Shown in pieces: positions 17,852-27,675 of a stretch of 64,000 bases of DNA. The stretch covers positions 62,001-126,000 of the forward strand of contig NZ_FQYO01000001.1 of the NCBI RefSeq assembly GCF_900141735.1, given 5' to 3'. This DNA is from Wenxinia saemankumensis (GTDB lineage Bacteria > Pseudomonadota > Alphaproteobacteria > Rhodobacterales > Rhodobacteraceae). The notes beneath the pieces were generated by a model. That model searched no databases, was not told the DNA's origin, and saw only the letters and a list, made by a program, of their open reading frames with translations. Numbering within the stretch: position 1 is the stretch's first letter; each line of letters starts with the position of its first letter. The position numbers and the translations under genes were made by a program.

Positions 17852-18964
17852 ATGGCCGAACCCACCCCCCTCCGCCGCGGCTGGACCACCGGCGCCTGCG
17901 CGACCGCCGCTGCGAAGGCGGCGCTGACGCGATTCTGGGGCGGGGACTGGCCCGATCCGGTGACCATCACCCTGCCGAAGGGCGAGACGCCGTCCTTCGC
18001 GCTCGCCCACCGCGCGGAGGGGCCGGGCTGGGCCGAGGCGGGGATCGTCAAGGATGCGGGCGACGATCCCGACGTGACCCACGGGGCACTGATCGTGGCG
18101 CGGGTCGCCGCGCCGCCGGCCCCCGGGGCGGGCGCGAGGGGGGGCGGCGTGACGTTTCGCGCCGGCCCGGGGGTCGGCATCGTGACCCGGCCCGGCCTGC
18201 CGATCCCCCCGGGCGAGCCGGCGATCAATCCCGTCCCCCGCGCGATGATGGACGAGGTGGTGGCCGAACTCGCCGCCGAGCATGGCCGCGCCCCCGAGGT
18301 CACCCTCACGATCTCGATCCCCGGCGGGGAGGAGATCGCGCGCCGCACCTGGAATCCTAGGCTCGGCATCGAGGGCGGGCTCTCGATCCTCGGCACGACG
18401 GGGATCGTGCGGCCCTTCTCCTGCGCGGCCTGGATCGCGTCGATCCATCGGGGCGTTGACGTGGCGCGGGCGGCGGGGCTGACCCATGTCGCCGGCTGCA
18501 CCGGCAATGCCAGCGAGGCGGCGGTCCAGGCGCTCCACGGGCTGCCGGACCACGCGATGCTGGACATGGGGGATTTCGCGCTCGGCCTCATCAAGTACCT
18601 GCGCCGCCACCCGGTGGCGCGGCTGACCATCGGCGGCGGCATCGGCAAGCTGGCCAAGCTCGCCCAGGGGGCGGGGGACCTCCATTCCTCGCGCAGCCGG
18701 GCCGATATGGACCGGCTGGCGGAGTGGACCGGCGATCCCCGCCTGGCCGGCGCCGCCTCGGTCGGGGAGGCCTACGGGATCGCGGGCCCGCCCCTGGCCG
18801 AGGCGATCGCGGCCCGCGCGCTGGACCGGGCGAGGGAGATGTTCGCCGGTCCCGCCCCGGCGCTCGACATCGTGGTCTGCGACCGGGCGGGCGCGATCCT
18901 GGCGCGGGCGGGATCAGGCGCGGGGCCGGAAGCTGGACCGGGCCCGGCAGGGGGCGCGCCATGA
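17852..18964 (+). CDS. cbiD: Cobalt-precorrin-5B C1-methyltransferase
   Basis: A 370-residue protein with the CbiD opening LRRGWTTGACATAAAKAAL and the internal blocks GGVTFRAGPGVGIVTRPGLPIPPGEPAINPVPR, ISIPGGEEIARRTWNPRLGIEGGLSILGTTGIVRP and TIGGGIGKLAKLAQG, which are near-invariant in the family. It adds the C1 methyl group during ring contraction in corrin synthesis. Its stop overlaps the cobK start (ATGA), pointing to coupled translation. CbiD is classed with the early-cobalt route, whereas aerobic bacteria often use CobF here; see findings. Confidence 0.94.
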   Translation: MAEPTPLRRGWTTGACATAAAKAALTRFWGGDWPDPVTITLPKGETPSFALAHRAEGPGWAEAGIVKDAGDDPDVTHGALIVARVAAPPAPGAGARGGGVTFRAGPGVGIVTRPGLPIPPGEPAINPVPRAMMDEVVAELAAEHGRAPEVTLTISIPGGEEIARRTWNPRLGIEGGLSILGTTGIVRPFSCAAWIASIHRGVDVARAAGLTHVAGCTGNASEAAVQALHGLPDHAMLDMGDFALGLIKYLRRHPVARLTIGGGIGKLAKLAQGAGDLHSSRSRADMDRLAEWTGDPRLAGAASVGEAYGIAGPPLAEAIAARALDRAREMFAGPAPALDIVVCDRAGAILARAGSGAGPEAGPGPAGGAP

Positions 18965-19716
18965 CGATCCTCCTCCTCGCCGGAACGGCCGAGGCGCGGG
19001 CGCTGGCCGGGCTGCTGGCGGAGGCGGGGATCCCCGCCCTGGCCTCGCTCGCGGGGGCGACGGCGCGGCCGGAGCCGCTGCCCCTGCCGACCCGGACCGG
19101 CGGCTTCGGCGGGGCGGAGGGGTTCCGCGCCGTCCTGCGGGAGGAGGGGATCCGCGCCGTGATCGACGCCACGCACCCCTTCGCCGCCCGGATCACCGAG
19201 CGCACCGCGGGGATCTGCGCGGCGGAGGGGATGCCCTGCCTGCGCCTGCAGCGCCCCGGCTGGCAGGAAGGGCCGGGCGACGACTGGCGGCGGATCGCCG
19301 CCCCGGACGAGGCGCGCGCGGCGATCCCGGCCGGGGCGACGGTCTTCCTCGCAACCGGGCGGCAGAGCCTGCCGGCGTTCGAGGGGCTGGCCGGACGAAA
19401 GGTCCTCGCCCGGGTGGTGGACCCGCCGCGGGGCGACATGCCCGTTCCCGGCGGGCAATGGATCACGGGCCGCCCGCCGTTCACCGAAGAGAGCGAGGTC
19501 GCGCTCTTCGCGCTGCTGGGCGTGCAATGGCTGGTGGCCAAGGATGCTGGCGGGCCGGGCGGCTGGCCGAAGATGGCGGCGGCCCGGCGGCTGGGCCTGC
19601 CCGTCGTGCTGCTGGACCGGCCGCCGCTGCCCGCGGGGCTGGAGGTGGTCGGGACGGCGCGGGCGGCGCTGGACTGGGCGAAGGACTGGGCGAAGGACTG
19701 GGCGAGGGACCTGTGA
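18961..19716 (+). CDS. cobK: Precorrin-6A (cobalt-precorrin-6A) reductase
   Basis: A 251-residue NAD(P)H-dependent reductase of the CobK/CbiJ family. It starts ILLLAGTAEARALAGLLAEAGI (Rossmann-like first half), then AVIDATHPFAARITERTA (residues about 63-80), LRLQRPGW, VFLATGRQSL, and a late LVAKDAGGPGGWPKMAAARRLGLPVVLLDRP. The C-terminus runs past the usual end as three DWAK/DWAR units encoded by a 12-bp tandem repeat. The start overlaps cbiD by four bases and its stop overlaps the glycosylase start (GTGA). Confidence 0.93.
   Translation: MTILLLAGTAEARALAGLLAEAGIPALASLAGATARPEPLPLPTRTGGFGGAEGFRAVLREEGIRAVIDATHPFAARITERTAGICAAEGMPCLRLQRPGWQEGPGDDWRRIAAPDEARAAIPAGATVFLATGRQSLPAFEGLAGRKVLARVVDPPRGDMPVPGGQWITGRPPFTEESEVALFALLGVQWLVAKDAGGPGGWPKMAAARRLGLPVVLLDRPPLPAGLEVVGTARAALDWAKDWAKDWARDL
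19671..19706 (+). repeat. 12-bp in-frame tandem repeat at the end of cobK
   Basis: Three copies of GGACTGGGCGAA (third ends GAG), encoding DWAK-type units at the extreme C-terminus just before the overlapping GTGA junction. The unit length is a multiple of three, so copy number can vary without a frameshift. Confidence 0.9.
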
Positions 19717-20345
19717 GCGTCGGCCGGATCGTCGAAGGGGACGGCTGCGTGGCCGAGGGGGCGGCCTGGCTGGCGGCGCGCGAGCCCCGATTCGCCCGCG
19801 CGCTGGCCGTGACGGGCCCGCTGCCGCTGCGGCGCGGCCCGGACGGGTTCGCCCCGCTCCTGCAGGCGATCGTCGGGCAGCAGGTCTCCACCGCCTCGGC
19901 CGCCGCGATCTGGGCGCGGATGGAGGCGGCGGGCCTGACCGATCCCGCCGCGATCCGGGCCGCGACGGAGGACGAGCTGCGCGCCCCGGGCCTGTCCCGG
20001 CAGAAGATCCGCTACGCCCGCGCCCTAGCCGGGGCGGGGATCGCCTTCGACGCGCTGCGGGCGCTGCCGGATGCCGAGCTGGTCCGCACCCTGACGGCGA
20101 TCCCCGGCATCGGCACCTGGACCGCCGAGATCTACGCGATGGTCTCTCTCGGCCGGGCCGATGTCTTCGCCCCGGGCGATCTCGCGCTGCAGGTGGCGGC
20201 GGGGGCGCTGTGGGACCTGCCCGAGCGGCCGCGCGAGCGGCAGCTGCGGGCGATGGCGGCCGAATGGTCGCCATGGCGGAGCGTTGCGGCGCGTATCCTG
20301 TGGGCCTACTACCGGACCCTGACGAACAGAGAAGGCATCAGATGA
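19713..20345 (+). CDS. alkA: DNA-3-methyladenine glycosylase II, AlkA/HhH-GPD family
   Basis: A 210-residue base-excision glycosylase lacking the N-terminal domain of E. coli AlkA. The helix-hairpin-helix is LTAIPGIGTWTAEIYAMVSLG (about residues 129-149) and the catalytic Asp lies downstream in VFAPGDLALQ (about 151-160). Upstream, PLLQAIVGQQVSTASAAAIWARM is the characteristic helix pair. It removes alkylated purines from DNA. It starts at GTG 19713, overlapping cobK by four bases, and its stop overlaps the esterase start (ATGA). Confidence 0.93.
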   Translation: MSVGRIVEGDGCVAEGAAWLAAREPRFARALAVTGPLPLRRGPDGFAPLLQAIVGQQVSTASAAAIWARMEAAGLTDPAAIRAATEDELRAPGLSRQKIRYARALAGAGIAFDALRALPDAELVRTLTAIPGIGTWTAEIYAMVSLGRADVFAPGDLALQVAAGALWDLPERPRERQLRAMAAEWSPWRSVAARILWAYYRTLTNREGIR

Positions 20346-21010
20346 CCCGCGCCCTCGACGCCATCCGCCGCGAGCCCGCCTCCGGCGAGCTCCGCTCCGC
20401 CGTGATCTTCCTGCACGGCTACGGTGCCAACGGGGCGGACCTGATGGGCCTCGCCGATCCGCTGGCGGAGTACCTGCCCGACACGCTCTTCCTCGCCCCC
20501 GACGCGCCCGAGGCCTGCGCCGGGGCGCCGATGGGCTATCAATGGTTCCCGATCCCCTGGATCGACGGCTCGTCCGAGGAGGAGAGCCGGGCCGGGCTGT
20601 CGCGCGCGGCCGAGGACCTGAACGCCTTTCTCGACGGGGTCATGGTGGACGAGGACCTGCTGCCCGAGCAGGTCGCGGTGCTCGGCTTCAGCCAGGGGAC
20701 GATGATGGCGCTGCACGTCCTGCCGCGGCGCGAGGATCCGGTGGCCTGCATCGCCGCCTTCTCGGGCCGGCTGCTGGAGCCGGAGCTGCTGGAGGACGAG
20801 GCGACCTGCCGCCCGCCGGTCCTGCTGGTCCATGGCGACCAGGACGAGGTGGTGCCGCCCGAGGCGCTGCCCGCCGCCGCCGAGGCGCTGCAGCGTGCCG
20901 GCTGGTCGGAGGTCTATGCCCACGTGATGAAGGGGACCGGCCACGGCATCGCCCCCGACGGGCTGAGCGTCGCGCTCGCCTTCCTGCGCGAGCGGCTCGG
21001 CGTCGCCTGA
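20342..21010 (+). CDS. Alpha/beta-hydrolase, phospholipase/carboxylesterase family
   Basis: A 222-residue serine hydrolase of the acyl-protein-thioesterase/carboxylesterase-2 family. The oxyanion-hole segment is VIFLHGYGANGADL (residues 20-33), the nucleophile is in VLGFSQGTMMALH (Ser about 120), the Asp in LVHGDQDEVVPPEA (about 168) and the His in GTGHGIAPDGL (about 202). Family members cleave lysophospholipids or thioester-linked acyl groups; the substrate here is unknown. The ATG overlaps the alkA stop, making it the last of a four-gene overlapping chain from cbiD. Confidence 0.92.
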   Translation: MTRALDAIRREPASGELRSAVIFLHGYGANGADLMGLADPLAEYLPDTLFLAPDAPEACAGAPMGYQWFPIPWIDGSSEEESRAGLSRAAEDLNAFLDGVMVDEDLLPEQVAVLGFSQGTMMALHVLPRREDPVACIAAFSGRLLEPELLEDEATCRPPVLLVHGDQDEVVPPEALPAAAEALQRAGWSEVYAHVMKGTGHGIAPDGLSVALAFLRERLGVA

Positions 21011-21237
21011 TCCCGGCCCGTCCCGCCGGCGATCCGGGTGATCCGGCGGAGCGGCCCCCCCGGGGGGGCCGCATTCCCCTTGCCGGAGACATCGACGCCG
21101 CGAGCCCCCGCGTCCCGGTGCCTGCGCGGGCGGCGGGTGCGGACGGTATTTGCCGACCCTGCGAAGGGGAGGGCGCGGCACGCAACCCCCGGCGCGCCGC
21201 CGGCGTTGACCGCCGGTATCTCGAGACGGAGCGCGCG

Positions 21238-21564
21238 ATGAGCAAGGACAGGGACCAGGTCTGGGACGAATGGGGCGAGCTGGTGAACATGGCGCCCGGG
21301 GAGCTGGAGGACTGGCTGGAGACGGAGGAGAGCAGATCCGTCGGCGACAGCGACAGCGGCGAGAGCACGGGCCACAGGTCGGGCCGGAGGATCGTCGAGA
21401 TCAAGCGGACGAAGAAGGACGACCTGACGGACGGCCAATGGGACCACATGGCGAAGGTCGTCGGCTACATTAAGCGGCACACGGCTCAGGGCCCGTCCGA
21501 GGATGCCGAGAACAGCGACTGGCGCTATTCGCTGATGAACTGGGGGCACGACCCGCTGAAGTGA
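21238..21564 (+). CDS. DUF3140 family protein
   Basis: A 108-residue hydrophilic protein. The segments WDEWGELVNMAPGELEDWL, STGHRSGRRIVEIKRTKK, and HMAKVVGYIKRHTAQGP with the end WRYSLMNWGHDPLK match the DUF3140 family, small soluble proteins of unknown function, possibly DNA-associated. The start is ATG 21238. It stands alone, after a 227-bp GC-rich gap, and is followed by a strong hairpin. Confidence 0.88.
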   Translation: MSKDRDQVWDEWGELVNMAPGELEDWLETEESRSVGDSDSGESTGHRSGRRIVEIKRTKKDDLTDGQWDHMAKVVGYIKRHTAQGPSEDAENSDWRYSLMNWGHDPLK

Positions 21565-21597
21565 CCTCCGCGCCGGGCGGCGTCATGCCGCTGTCAC

Positions 21598-21625
21598 GTC
21601 CCGCCCCCAGAAGAGGGGGCAGGAC
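21598..21625 (+). terminator. Hairpin downstream of the DUF3140 gene
   Basis: GTCC-C-GCCCCC-AGAAGA-GGGGGC-A-GGAC folds into a 10-bp stem with one mismatch and a six-base loop, starting 34 bp after the stop codon. No T-run follows, so it could terminate weakly or protect the RNA end. Confidence 0.4.
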
Positions 21626-21760
21626 ACAAGACCTGTCGGGCTTGCCAGAGCTTTACCGCCAGATATAGTCCCGCTTGCGAGGCGCGGTTCCCCGCACCCC
21701 GCGACCGGACGACCGGCGGCCCCTCTCGGCGGCGCCGGCGCGATGCGAGGGGTTCGGGCG

Positions 21761-22345
21761 ATGGACGGCGATTTCAGGACGACATTCGTGCGCGAGCCGG
21801 CGGGGCTGCGGCATCATCCGGCGCTGGTGCTGAACGCCGATTACCGGCCGCTGTCCTACTATCCGCTCTCGCTCTGGCCCTGGCAGGAGGCGGTGAAGGC
21901 GGTCTGGCTGGACCGGGTCGACATCGTGGCCGAATACGACGAGCGGGTCCGTTCGCCGACGACGAGCCTGCGCATCCCCTCGGTCGTGGTGCTGAAGGAT
22001 TTCGTCAGGCCCCAGAAGCGCGTGGCCTTCACCCGCTTCAACCTGTTCCTGCGCGACGAGTTCTGCTGCCAGTACTGCGGCTCGCGCGGGGACCTGACCT
22101 TCGACCATGTCGTGCCGCGCGCCCGGGGCGGCGTGACGAGCTGGGAGAACGTCGTCGCGGCCTGCGCCTCGTGCAACCTGCGCAAGGGATCGAAATCGCT
22201 GCGGCAATCGGGCCTCTCGTTGCGGCGGCCGCCGCGCCAGCCGGGGGCGGAGGAGCTGCGCAACACCGGGCGGAAATTCCCGCCGGGCCATCTGCACGAC
22301 AGCTGGCTCGACTTCCTCTACTGGGATGCCGAGCTGGAGGCCTGA
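21761..22345 (+). CDS. HNH endonuclease family protein
   Basis: A 194-residue protein. The N-terminal part (HHPALVLNADYRPLSYYPLSLWPWQEAV) is the recurring leader of a housekeeping HNH group. The nuclease core follows: CQYCG (zinc Cys pair), FDHVVPRARGG (catalytic His), WENVVAACASCNLRKG (second Cys pair), and a C-terminal WLDFLYWDAELEA. The start is taken as ATG 21761 because GAGGGG lies eight bases upstream; ATG 21743 is an alternative. Homologues occur as single genes outside mobile elements, and their role is unknown. Confidence 0.9.
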   Translation: MDGDFRTTFVREPAGLRHHPALVLNADYRPLSYYPLSLWPWQEAVKAVWLDRVDIVAEYDERVRSPTTSLRIPSVVVLKDFVRPQKRVAFTRFNLFLRDEFCCQYCGSRGDLTFDHVVPRARGGVTSWENVVAACASCNLRKGSKSLRQSGLSLRRPPRQPGAEELRNTGRKFPPGHLHDSWLDFLYWDAELEA

Positions 22346-22431
22346 GGCGCCCCGCGGGGAGGGCGGCGGCGGGCGCCCGGCCGCGGGGCAGGGCGCGACG
22401 CCCGCCGGGGCGGGCATTGCCCCGCGGGGCG

Positions 22432-22443
22432 GTTAGCGCTAAC
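22432..22443. promoter_or_regulatory. Palindromic operator candidate upstream of zwf
   Basis: GTTAGCGCTAAC is a perfect 12-bp palindrome 104 bp upstream of the zwf ATG. Sites of the form TTAGCGCTAA, centred on CG, are typical of LacI-family sugar regulators. No LacI gene is in the window, so the regulator is unidentified. Confidence 0.5.
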
Positions 22444-22547
22444 GCGGCCATCGAGACAGCGCGGCTTGGACAGCCCGCCCGGGGGCGGCTATGTCCGGGG
22501 CCGCGACCGGCGGCGCCCGCGCCGCCCGCCCGAACAGGAGAAGGCCC

Positions 22548-23996
22548 ATGGTCAGCCGCGTCATTCCCGTCGACACGTTCGACCTCGTCATCTTCGGCGG
22601 CACGGGCGATCTCGCCCGGCGCAAGATCCTGCCGGGACTGTTCCGGCGCTTCATCGCCGGGCAGATGACGGGCGAGAGCCGGGTGATCGGGGCCGCCCGC
22701 TCGGAGCTCGACGATGCGGGCTACCGCGACCTCGTGTGCGAGGCGATCGCCGAGTTCGGCGGGGCGGAGAAGGACAGCGGCCGGCTGGAGGAGTTCCTCG
22801 CCCGGCTGCACTACGTTCCGATCGACGCGACGGGCGAGGGCGGCTGGAGCGACCTGCGCGACCTGATGCGGGACGGGGTCGTCCGGGCCTTCTACTTCTC
22901 GGTGGCGCCCTCGCTCTTCGGGGCGCTGGCCGAGCGGCTGCATTCGAACGACGTGGCGGGGCCGGATGCGAGGATCGTGGTGGAAAAACCCTTCGGCCGC
23001 GACCTCGGCGGGGCGCGCGAGCTGAACGCGACCCTGGCGAGCCATTTCGACGAGCGGCAGATCTACCGGATCGACCATTACCTCGGCAAGGAGACGGTGC
23101 AGAACCTGATGGCGATCCGGTTCGGCAACGTCCTCTTCGAGCCGCTCTGGAACAGCCATTACGTCGACCACATCCAGATCACCGTGGCCGAGACGGTGGG
23201 CGTGGGCGGGCGCGGCAGCTATTACGACAAGTCCGGCGCGATGCGGGACATGGTGCAGAACCACCTGATGCAGCTGCTCTGCCTGATCGCGATGGAGCCG
23301 CCCAGCCAGTTCGAGGCGGACGCCGTGCGCGACGAGAAGCTGAAGGTGATCCGCGCGTTGCAGCCGGTCGAGCCGCACCAGATCGTGCGCGGCCAGTACG
23401 ACGCGGCCGCCGGGGCCGCGTCCTACCGCGAGGATGCCGAGAACCCGCGCAGCTTCACCGAGAGCTTCGTCGCGTTGAAGCTGGGCATTTCCAACCTGCG
23501 ATGGGCGGGCGTGCCGTTCTACCTGCGCACCGGCAAGAAGCTTAAGGCGCGGTCGAGCGAGATCGCGGTCGTGTTCAAGGACCTCCCCCATTCGATGTTC
23601 GAGGGCGACGAGAAGCGGCACCGCAACATCCTGTCGATCCGGCTGCAGCCGAACGAGGGGATCGACCTGCAGGTGACGATCAAGGAGCCGGGGCCGGGGG
23701 GCATGCGGCTCGTCGACGTGCCGCTCGACATGACCTTCGCCGACGCGCTGGGGGACGAGGCCGAGGCGCCCGACGCCTACGAGCGGCTGATCATGGACGT
23801 GATCCGGGGCAACCAGACGCTGTTCATGCGTGGCGACGAGGTCGAGGCGGCCTGGCGCTGGACCGACCCGATCATCGAGGGCTGGGAGGCGCGCTCGGAC
23901 GTGCCCAAGCTCTACGAGCAGGGATCGAGCGGTCCGGAGGACGCGCAGATGCTGATCCACCGGGACGGGCGGCGCTGGCGGGACATCCGCGGCTGA
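22548..23996 (+). CDS. zwf: Glucose-6-phosphate 1-dehydrogenase
   Basis: A 482-residue NADP-dependent enzyme making 6-phosphogluconolactone, the entry to the Entner-Doudoroff and oxidative pentose phosphate routes. The dinucleotide-binding motif is VIFGGTGDLARRKILPGLF (about residues 15-33), the active-site block RIDHYLGKETVQNL (about 177-190), and VEKPFGRDL precedes it. The length is normal. The start is ATG 22548 behind AGGAGAAGG. The usual partners pgl and pgi are not adjacent but lie about 1.4 kb downstream, past a repeat array and an inverted gene. Confidence 0.97.
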   Translation: MVSRVIPVDTFDLVIFGGTGDLARRKILPGLFRRFIAGQMTGESRVIGAARSELDDAGYRDLVCEAIAEFGGAEKDSGRLEEFLARLHYVPIDATGEGGWSDLRDLMRDGVVRAFYFSVAPSLFGALAERLHSNDVAGPDARIVVEKPFGRDLGGARELNATLASHFDERQIYRIDHYLGKETVQNLMAIRFGNVLFEPLWNSHYVDHIQITVAETVGVGGRGSYYDKSGAMRDMVQNHLMQLLCLIAMEPPSQFEADAVRDEKLKVIRALQPVEPHQIVRGQYDAAAGAASYREDAENPRSFTESFVALKLGISNLRWAGVPFYLRTGKKLKARSSEIAVVFKDLPHSMFEGDEKRHRNILSIRLQPNEGIDLQVTIKEPGPGGMRLVDVPLDMTFADALGDEAEAPDAYERLIMDVIRGNQTLFMRGDEVEAAWRWTDPIIEGWEARSDVPKLYEQGSSGPEDAQMLIHRDGRRWRDIRG

Positions 23997-24024
23997 GGCG
24001 CGGCCGCGCGAGGGCGGCCGGCGG

Positions 24025-24300
24025 CCGGGGCTCCGCCCCGGACCCCGGAGTAATTGGGGCAAGATAAGAGCAGGGCGGGCGGCGGCGACGGCGGGAGACG
24101 GGGCTCCGCCGGACGGGTGAACCCGGCTTTCGGTCGCCGGGGCTCCGCCCCGGACCCCGGAGTATTCGGGGCAAGATAAGAGCAGGGCGGGCGGAGGCGA
24201 CGGCGGGAGACGGGGCTCCGCCGGACGGGTGAACCCGGCTTTCAGTCGCCGGGGCTCCGCCCCGGACCCCGGAGTATTTCGGGCAAGATAAGAGCAGGGG
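24025..24300 (+). repeat. 112-bp tandem array built on the double-hairpin repeat
   Basis: Two full 112-bp units (24027-24138, 24139-24250) and a partial third (from 24251). Each starts with the hairpin CCGGGGC-TCC-GCCCCGG, then GACCCCGGAGTA... with the GTATT-type loop and GCAAGATAAGAG, followed by a spacer that itself carries a second GGGGCTCCGCC. Units one and two differ at only a few positions. The array begins about 30 bp after the zwf stop and occupies most of the 453-bp gap to the convergent hydrolase gene; the rest of the gap shows nothing. Confidence 0.92.
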
Positions 24301-24449
24301 GGGGGCGGCGGCGACGAGGAAGCCTCGGGGCGCGCGGCCTGCCTCGATCCGGGATCGGCGGTGATCGGCGGTCCGGGTCCGTCATGCAGCCGGTGCACCC
24401 GGCGCGGGCCGTGTCGCGGCCCGCGCCTCTTGCCTCCGGGCGGTTGCGC

Positions 24450-25199
24450 CTACCCTTCGGTGCCGGTCTCCTCGGCGAGGAAGTCGGTGAAGGCCTCCCA
24501 GCTCTCCCGGTCGGCGCGCTCCTGGTAGCGGTCGGAGCCCTCGACGGTGAAGGCGTGGGGGGCGCCGGAATAGATCTCCACCGTGTAGGTGGTCCCGGCG
24601 CTCTCGAACTCGGTCATCAGGGTCTGCACAGCCGAAAGCGGGACGGAGTCGTCGGCGCCGCCGTGCAGGATCAGGACCGGGGGCTCGTCGCCGTCCCAGG
24701 ACTGGCCTTCGGGCGTGTCGATCGAGCCGTGGAAGCTGGCATAGCCCACGGCCTCGCCGGCCATGTCGGACCGGGCCATCTCCAGCGCGACGCCCCCGCC
24801 GAAGCAGTAGCCCATCACGACCAGGTCGGTGGCGGAGGAGAGCGCGCGGGCCTCGGCGATGCCGGCCTCGATCAGCATCCGCATCTTCTCGCGGTCGCCG
24901 GTCAGCTCGGACGTGGCGGCGACGTTCTGCTCCATCGTGCCGGCCTCGGTATCGGCGCCGTACATGTCGAGGGCGAAGGCATCGTATCCCATCCCGGCCA
25001 GCATGTCGGCGCGCGAGCGTTCGTACCCGTCCAGCCCGTCCCAGTCATGGGCGATGAGGACGAGGCCGCGCGCCTCTCCCTCGGCGGCGGCGAAATAGCC
25101 GGTATGGCTCACCCCCTCCACCTCGTAGGCGACGTCCTCGGCGAGGGCCGGCGCGGCGAGGAGCGCGAGGGCGGTTGCGGCGAGCGCGGTGCGGGTCAT
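24450..25199 (-). CDS. Exported dienelactone hydrolase family protein
   Basis: A 249-residue alpha/beta hydrolase with a Sec signal peptide (MTRTALAATALALLAAPALA, cleavage after residue 20), so it should act in the periplasm. The DLH triad is visible: Cys in VVMGYCFGGGVALEMA (about residue 139), Asp in LHGGADDSVPLS (about 185) and His in YSGAPHAFTVEG (about 217). Substrates range from dienelactones to other esters; none can be assigned. The start is ATG 25197-25199. It is inserted against the direction of zwf, pgl and pgi, divergent from pgl across 173 bp. Confidence 0.9.
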   Translation of the reverse strand: MTRTALAATALALLAAPALAEDVAYEVEGVSHTGYFAAAEGEARGLVLIAHDWDGLDGYERSRADMLAGMGYDAFALDMYGADTEAGTMEQNVAATSELTGDREKMRMLIEAGIAEARALSSATDLVVMGYCFGGGVALEMARSDMAGEAVGYASFHGSIDTPEGQSWDGDEPPVLILHGGADDSVPLSAVQTLMTEFESAGTTYTVEIYSGAPHAFTVEGSDRYQERADRESWEAFTDFLAEETGTEG

Positions 25200-25372
25200 G
25201 TCGGGTCCTCCTTCTGTGTGGGCGGGGACGGTGGCGCGGGGCGGGCGCCGATCAAGGCGGCACACGCGGGCGTGAGGGCCGGGGGCGGGGTCGAAAACCC
25301 GTCCTCCGCCCTTTCCGAGCGGCGCCAAGGGGCCTAACACTCCCCCTCGCAATGCAGCGGCAGGAGACTTCA

Positions 25373-26044
25373 ATGGAATTCGTCGAATACGCCGATGCCG
25401 AGATGATGATGCTCGACCTGGCGGACAAGATCGCGGGGGAGCTGCGCTCCGCCCTCGGGAACCACGACAGCGTGTCGCTGGCCGTGCCGGGGGGCACGAC
25501 GCCGGGCCCGGTCTTCGATTCGCTCTGCGGGGCCGAGCTGGACTGGGCGCGGGTCAACGTGCTGCTGACCGACGAGCGCTGGGTCCCCGAGGACAGCAAG
25601 CGGTCGAACACCGCGCTGATCCGCGAGCGCCTGCTGACCGAGAAGGCGGCGCGGGCACGCTACCTGCCGCTGCGGGCGGATACCGGGCAGCCGGAGGAGG
25701 CGCTGGACGGGCTCGCGGCCGCGATCGCCCCGCACCTGCCGCTGAACGTGCTCCTGCTCGGGATGGGGGCGGACATGCACACCGCCTCGATCTTTCCCGG
25801 CGCGGACCGGCTGGGGGACGCGCTGAGCGGGGACGATCTGCTGGTGCCGATGCGCGCGCCGGGCGCGCCCGAGCCGCGCGTCACCCTGTCGGCCAGGGTG
25901 CTGAGGGACGCGATGTCGACCCATGTCCTGATCGTCGGCCCCGAGAAGCGCGAGGCGCTGGAGCGGGCCCGCAGGCTGCCCCCCGAGGAGGCGCCGGTCG
26001 CGGCCGTGCTGCCGAACGCGATCGTTCACTGGGCGGAGGCCTGA
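25373..26044 (+). CDS. pgl: 6-Phosphogluconolactonase
   Basis: A 223-residue DevB-type lactonase hydrolysing 6-phosphogluconolactone. It has [18 protein letters not shown] (residues about 34-51), [19 protein letters not shown] and [18 protein letters not shown] (the family normally has GMGxDGHTASLFPG, so the Gly is Met here). The start is ATG 25373 with AGGAG seven bases upstream; ATG 25352 is less likely. It is followed four bases later by pgi, clearly in one operon. Confidence 0.95.
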   Translation: MEFVEYADAEMMMLDLADKIAGELRSALGNHDSVSLAVPGGTTPGPVFDSLCGAELDWARVNVLLTDERWVPEDSKRSNTALIRERLLTEKAARARYLPLRADTGQPEEALDGLAAAIAPHLPLNVLLLGMGADMHTASIFPGADRLGDALSGDDLLVPMRAPGAPEPRVTLSARVLRDAMSTHVLIVGPEKREALERARRLPPEEAPVAAVLPNAIVHWAEA

Positions 26045-26048
26045 GACC

Positions 26049-27647
<1,599 letters not shown>

Positions 27648-27675
27648 CTTTCCCGCATCCGGGCGGCCGGAGGGG

